Assembly (NCBI GenBank): GCA_030838045.1
Contig: JAUTXN010000131.1
Location: 1 to 48,915 of the forward strand
Length of the DNA stretch: 48,915 nt
Direction: 5' to 3'
Source of the DNA: Acidimicrobiaceae bacterium
Lineage (GTDB): Bacteria > Actinomycetota > Acidimicrobiia > Acidimicrobiales > Palsa-688
Position numbers and translations under genes: made by a program. Positions 45,352 through 48,915 of this stretch are shown piece after piece; position 1 is the first letter of the stretch, and every line of letters starts with the position of its first letter. The notes under the pieces were generated by a model. The model had not been told where the DNA came from and did not search any database. It saw nothing but the letters and a program-made list of their open reading frames with translations.

Positions 45352-46892
45352 ACCCGGCCGCGCTCCAGGTCCTGATTTCGCAGTTGACCGGGGTGGCAGA
45401 GGAGATGGGAGCCGTGCTGCGCCGGGCCTCCTTTTCCCCAAATATCAAGGAGCGGGCCGATTGCTCGGCGGCGCTGTTCACCGGCGATGGGCAGTTGTTG
45501 GTCCAGGCCGAGCACATCCCGGTCCACCTGGGGTCCATGCCCGCGTCGGTCGCGGCCGCCATCGGGGCCGGTCTGGCCCTGGCGCCGGGCGATCAGATCG
45601 TGCTCAACGATCCGTTCGCGGGCGGCACCCACCTCAACGACGTGACGCTGGTGGCGCCGTGCTTCGTCGACGGCCGGATCGTGGGTTGGGCGGCCAACCG
45701 GGCCCACCACGCCGACGTCGGCGGCATGACGCCCGGGTCCATCCCACCCGAGGCGACGGAGATCCAGCAGGAGGGGCTGCGGATCCCGCCGGTGCTGCTC
45801 GGCCCGGCGGTGGTGGCCATCTTCCTGGCCAACTCCCGCACGCCCGACGAGCGGCGGGGCGACCTCGACGCCCAGGTCGGGGCCAACGCCATCGGCATCG
45901 AGCGGCTGGCCGCCATCGTGGCCGGCGGGGCGCCGGTCGAACAGGTGCTGGAGTACGGCGAGCGGCGGATGCGGGCCGCGCTGGCGCAGCTGGCGGACGG
46001 GACGTGGCAGGTCAGCGACGTGATGGATTCGGTCGGCCCTCGGGACTCGCAGCAGCAGCCCGTCACGATCCGGCTGCGGCTGACCAAAGCGGGGGAGGAG
46101 GTGCGCTTCGACTTCACCGGTTCCGACGCCCAGCAACCCGGCAACGTCAACGCCGTCGAGGCCGTGACCTACAGCGCCGTCGCCTTCGCGCTGCGCTGCG
46201 CCACCGATCCCTCGATCCCCGCCAACGGCGGCACCCTGCGGCCCATCACCGTCGTCGCCCCGGCGGGCACGATCGTGGCGGCCTCGCCGCCCGCCGCGGT
46301 GGGAGCGGGCAATGTCGAGGTCTCACAGCGCGTGGCCGATGTCTGCCTGCAGGCGTTGGCGCAGGCCGCCCCGGGCCGGGTGGGCGCCGGTGGCCAGGGG
46401 ACCATGAACAATCTCATCCTGAGTGGCGTGTCGGGATGGGTGTACTACGAGACCATCGGGGGCGGCCAGGGCGGGCGACCGCCGCCGGGCGGGGCGGGCA
46501 TGAACGGGGTCCACACCGCCATGACCAACACCATGGACACCCCGACCGAGGCGTTGGAGCGGACGATTCCGGTACGGGTGCTGCGTTACCGGCTGCGCCA
46601 GGGGAGCGGGGGAGCCGGGCGGGCCGCGGGAGGCGACGGGATCGAGCGGGTGATCCAGGTGCTGGAAGCGGCGACGGCGTCGCTCATCACCGAGCGGCGG
46701 ACCAGCCAGCCGTGGGGATTGGACGGTGGGCAGCCGGGGGGCCGGGGCGTGAATTGGCTGTGGCCGGGGGGCGACGAGTCGGCCCGGCGGCCGCTGCTGG
46801 ACAAGGTGACGGTGACCCTGGAGGCTGGCGACGCCATCCAGCTGCTCACCCCGGGCGGCGGGGGCTGGGGGGTGGCGGCGACGGGCGCTTGA
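45333..46892 (+). CDS. hyuB: Hydantoinase/oxoprolinase subunit B
   Basis: 519-residue catalytic partner of HyuA. Family strings are LRRASFSPNIKERADCSAAL near 30, HIPVHLGSMPASVAAAI, LNDPFAGGTHLNDVTLVAP, RAHHADVGGMTPGSIP, and later GNVNAVEAVTYSAVAFALRC, with a Gly-rich C-terminus (GSGGAGRAAGGDG, GLDGGQPGGRG). The HHADVGG and DPFAGGTH segments hold the metal-binding residues in this family. ATG 45333, inside the end of hyuA, has GGAGGTGGAGG just upstream. The two genes form an operon between rpoC and the rpsL group. Confidence 0.93.
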   Translation: MGVDPLDPAALQVLISQLTGVAEEMGAVLRRASFSPNIKERADCSAALFTGDGQLLVQAEHIPVHLGSMPASVAAAIGAGLALAPGDQIVLNDPFAGGTHLNDVTLVAPCFVDGRIVGWAANRAHHADVGGMTPGSIPPEATEIQQEGLRIPPVLLGPAVVAIFLANSRTPDERRGDLDAQVGANAIGIERLAAIVAGGAPVEQVLEYGERRMRAALAQLADGTWQVSDVMDSVGPRDSQQQPVTIRLRLTKAGEEVRFDFTGSDAQQPGNVNAVEAVTYSAVAFALRCATDPSIPANGGTLRPITVVAPAGTIVAASPPAAVGAGNVEVSQRVADVCLQALAQAAPGRVGAGGQGTMNNLILSGVSGWVYYETIGGGQGGRPPPGGAGMNGVHTAMTNTMDTPTEALERTIPVRVLRYRLRQGSGGAGRAAGGDGIERVIQVLEAATASLITERRTSQPWGLDGGQPGGRGVNWLWPGGDESARRPLLDKVTVTLEAGDAIQLLTPGGGGWGVAATGA

Positions 46893-46915
46893 CGGGGCGC
46901 GGCTGTCGGGGCTGT

Positions 46916-46967
46916 CGGTCGCGGCTAGCGGTCCCGGCTAGCGGTCCCGGCTATCGGTCCCGGCTGT
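46916..46967. repeat. 13-bp tandem repeat, 4 copies
   Basis: Units of CGGTCCCGGCTAG (first and last slightly changed). The stop codon of the trmO-like gene (46951-46953) lies in the third unit. Confidence 0.9.
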
Positions 46968-47364
46968 CGGGGCTGAGCACAGGCTTCACGTCGACGATCG
47001 GCGTCCCGTCGAGTGCCTCCAGGTTGCGCACGCCGATCCTCGTGCCCTCGACGGAAAGAACTTCGACGCGGTGCAGCCCGACGGGGTTGGGCCGGTCGGG
47101 CGATCTGGTGCTGAACACCCCTTGCTCGGGGTTCGCCGGGTTGCCGCGGGGATGCACCGCCAGCACGTCCCGACGGGCCCGATCGAGCCACGTCAGCACG
47201 AGGATCTCGCTGCCGACCGCGAGGTCGCGCAACCCCTCCGCCACGTCCGGGCGGAAGACGAGCACCGAGTCCGGCGCCCCCTCGTCGCCCTGGCGGGGCG
47301 CGGCATGCAGATCGACGAGGCGGGACTCGACCCAGCCGATCGGGTGCACCTCATAGGAAGTCAC
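46951..47364 (-). CDS. TrmO-family tRNA methyltransferase (YaeB/TsaA-like)
   Basis: 137-residue SAM-dependent protein with a small beta-barrel. TrmO N6-methylates t6A37 in tRNA-Thr(GGU). Family strings are [49 protein letters not shown] and [16 protein letters not shown]. The start is GTG 47364 with no clear ribosome site. It ends inside a 13-bp repeat, which supplies the last few codons. Length is somewhat below E. coli TrmO, as it lacks the extra C-terminal domain. Confidence 0.85.
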   Translation of the reverse strand: MTSYEVHPIGWVESRLVDLHAAPRQGDEGAPDSVLVFRPDVAEGLRDLAVGSEILVLTWLDRARRDVLAVHPRGNPANPEQGVFSTRSPDRPNPVGLHRVEVLSVEGTRIGVRNLEALDGTPIVDVKPVLSPDSRDR

Positions 47365-47446
47365 AGTCGCCAGGCTGTCACAACATCGCCATAGGATCGC
47401 CAGCCACGCGGCGAATCCGCCAGCACGGCACCGGGCGAGGCCGCGC

Positions 47447-47452
47447 TACAAT
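47447..47452 (+). promoter_or_regulatory. -10 box for rpsL operon
   Basis: TACAAT is a near-consensus -10 hexamer, 79 bases before the rpsL start. I cannot see a good -35. Confidence 0.5.
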
Positions 47453-47531
47453 GTCCGTTGGCTGCACGGCTGGTGTTTCTTCGCGCGTCCCGCGTCCAGG
47501 AAGCGCCGGCTCCCGTAGAGGAGAGGTTTTC

Positions 47532-47900
47532 TTGCCCACCATCGCGCAACTGGTCCGGACGGGCCGCGAGCACAAGTCGGATAAGACCAAGACCCCGGCC
47601 CTCAAGGGCGCGCCGCAGCGGCGGGGGGTCTGCACCCGGGTGTACACGACCACACCCAAGAAGCCCAACTCGGCGCTGCGCAAGGTCGCCCGAGTCCGGC
47701 TGACGAGTGGCGTCGAGGTGACCGCCTACATCCCCGGTGTCGGCCACAACCTGCAGGAGCACTCGATCGTCCTGGTTCGTGGCGGGCGGGTCAAGGATCT
47801 GCCTGGCGTTCGTTACAAGATCATCCGCGGCACCCTCGACACATCCGGTGTCCGCGACCGCAAGCAGGCCCGTAGCCGTTACGGCGCCAAGAAGGACTGA
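47532..47900 (+). CDS. rpsL: 30S ribosomal protein S12
   Basis: 122 residues, decoding-centre protein. TTG 47532 gives the usual N-terminus [27 protein letters not shown] lies upstream. The streptomycin-sensitive lysines are present in [19 protein letters not shown] and [19 protein letters not shown]. It is the first gene of the rpsL-rpsG-fusA operon. Confidence 0.97.
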   Translation: MPTIAQLVRTGREHKSDKTKTPALKGAPQRRGVCTRVYTTTPKKPNSALRKVARVRLTSGVEVTAYIPGVGHNLQEHSIVLVRGGRVKDLPGVRYKIIRGTLDTSGVRDRKQARSRYGAKKD

Positions 47901-47914
47901 GGGACTCACCAGAC

Positions 47915-48385
47915 ATGCCCCGCAAAGGACCCGCCCCCCGACGTGATCTCATGCCCGACCCGATCTACCGGTCGGTCCTGGTCACCCAGCTGGTCAACAA
48001 GATCCTCTCCCGCGGCAAGCGGAGCCTGTCGGAGCGGATCGTGTACAACGCGCTCGACATCGTGAAGGACAAGTCCGGCGCCGAGCCCGTCGCCACCTTG
48101 AAGCGGGCGGTCGAAAACACCAAGCCCCAGCTGGAGGTCAAGAGCCGCCGCGTCGGTGGCGCCACCTACCAGGTCCCGGTCGAGGTGCGCCCCCGCCGGG
48201 CCACGACGCTGTCGATCCGGTGGCTGGTCGGTTACTCCCGTCAGCGCCGGGAGAAGACGATGGCCGAACGGTTGGCCAACGAGCTGCTGGACGCGTCCAA
48301 CGGCACCGGAGCGGCGGTCAAGCGCCGTGAGGACATGCACAAGATGGCCGAATCCAACAAGGCGTTCGCCCACTACCGCTGGTAA
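47915..48385 (+). CDS. rpsG: 30S ribosomal protein S7
   Basis: 156-residue head-domain protein and nucleator of small-subunit assembly. It begins [20 protein letters not shown], then [20 protein letters not shown], with [20 protein letters not shown] and [20 protein letters not shown] at the end. Fourteen bases separate it from rpsL. A gap of 204 bases with GC-rich repeats (CGCACC, CCCTCGAG) then leads to fusA. Confidence 0.98.
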   Translation: MPRKGPAPRRDLMPDPIYRSVLVTQLVNKILSRGKRSLSERIVYNALDIVKDKSGAEPVATLKRAVENTKPQLEVKSRRVGGATYQVPVEVRPRRATTLSIRWLVGYSRQRREKTMAERLANELLDASNGTGAAVKRREDMHKMAESNKAFAHYRW

Positions 48386-48589
48386 CGGCGGCACAATTCA
48401 CCAAGGCGCGGCTGCGCGCCCGTGGGTCCCGGTGTGACGCCTGCCGATCAGCCCGCAGAGCCCCGAGCCGAGCGACCAGCCCGACTGAGCTGAGCCCGCA
48501 CCGCACCCGACCGCACCGCACCGCTGCATCGCATCGCACCACCCCCACCCTCGAGCCCCAGAGCCCTCGAGAGCTATCGAGAGAAAATC

Positions 48590-48915
<326 letters not shown>

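Overview
The window is high-GC, gene-dense bacterial chromosome. WhiB, a DevR/DosR-type regulator with its kinase, split-barrel flavin/F420-type oxidases, a Cys-tailed ArsR and TANNNT-type leaderless signals all point to an actinobacterium. I suspect Acidimicrobiia or a neighbouring deep lineage, but that placement is inference. Both ends are cut: the first gene lacks its 5' end and fusA lacks its 3' end. No rRNA, CRISPR array, prophage or insertion sequence is visible.

Layout. (1) 1-4285: secreted sedolisin protease, a DUF5685-like protein with an extreme cysteine tail, and an aldo/keto reductase. (2) 4307-5265: ArsR-type repressor and SRPBCC protein behind two matching operators. (3) 5338-11202: hypoxia/redox-style island with a DosR-like regulator, a short single-GAF DosS-like kinase, three split-barrel oxidases, a zinc alcohol dehydrogenase, a membrane protein and a ferritin-like protein. 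(4) 11244-15543: two secreted proteins, a siderophore-interacting flavoprotein, and a frame-broken two-gene operon that includes a yeast-type cytosine deaminase. (5) 15797-18157: PhoU-DUF47 fusion facing a PiT phosphate transporter. (6) 18380-20472: arsenic cluster (arsR, arsI, aquaporin, arsC). (7) 20465-24640: FtsX-type permease with two unlike ATPases. (8) 24788-28583: YceI, STAS, WhiB, GDT1, peroxiredoxin and GNAT genes. (9) 28704-42947: tRNA-Thr, tRNA-Met, rpmG, ECF sigma/anti-sigma, tRNA-Trp, secE-nusG-rplK-rplA-rplJ-rplL-rpoB-rpoC. (10) 43054-48915: small protein, hyuA-hyuB, trmO, then rpsL-rpsG-fusA.

How it fits together. The right half is the conserved transcription/translation superoperon, interrupted by a sigma/anti-sigma pair and by a hydantoinase block between rpoC and rpsL. 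The left half is stress and nutrient functions: redox sensing, phosphate, arsenic and iron. The most unusual items are a ribosomal protein L10 with about 375 extra low-complexity residues, an in-frame 63-bp palindromic insert inside hyuA, a 14-bp palindrome motif recurring in the DosR-like island, twin operators at the arsR-SRPBCC operon, and short tandem repeats (8-18 bp units) at many gene boundaries, often covering a stop codon.
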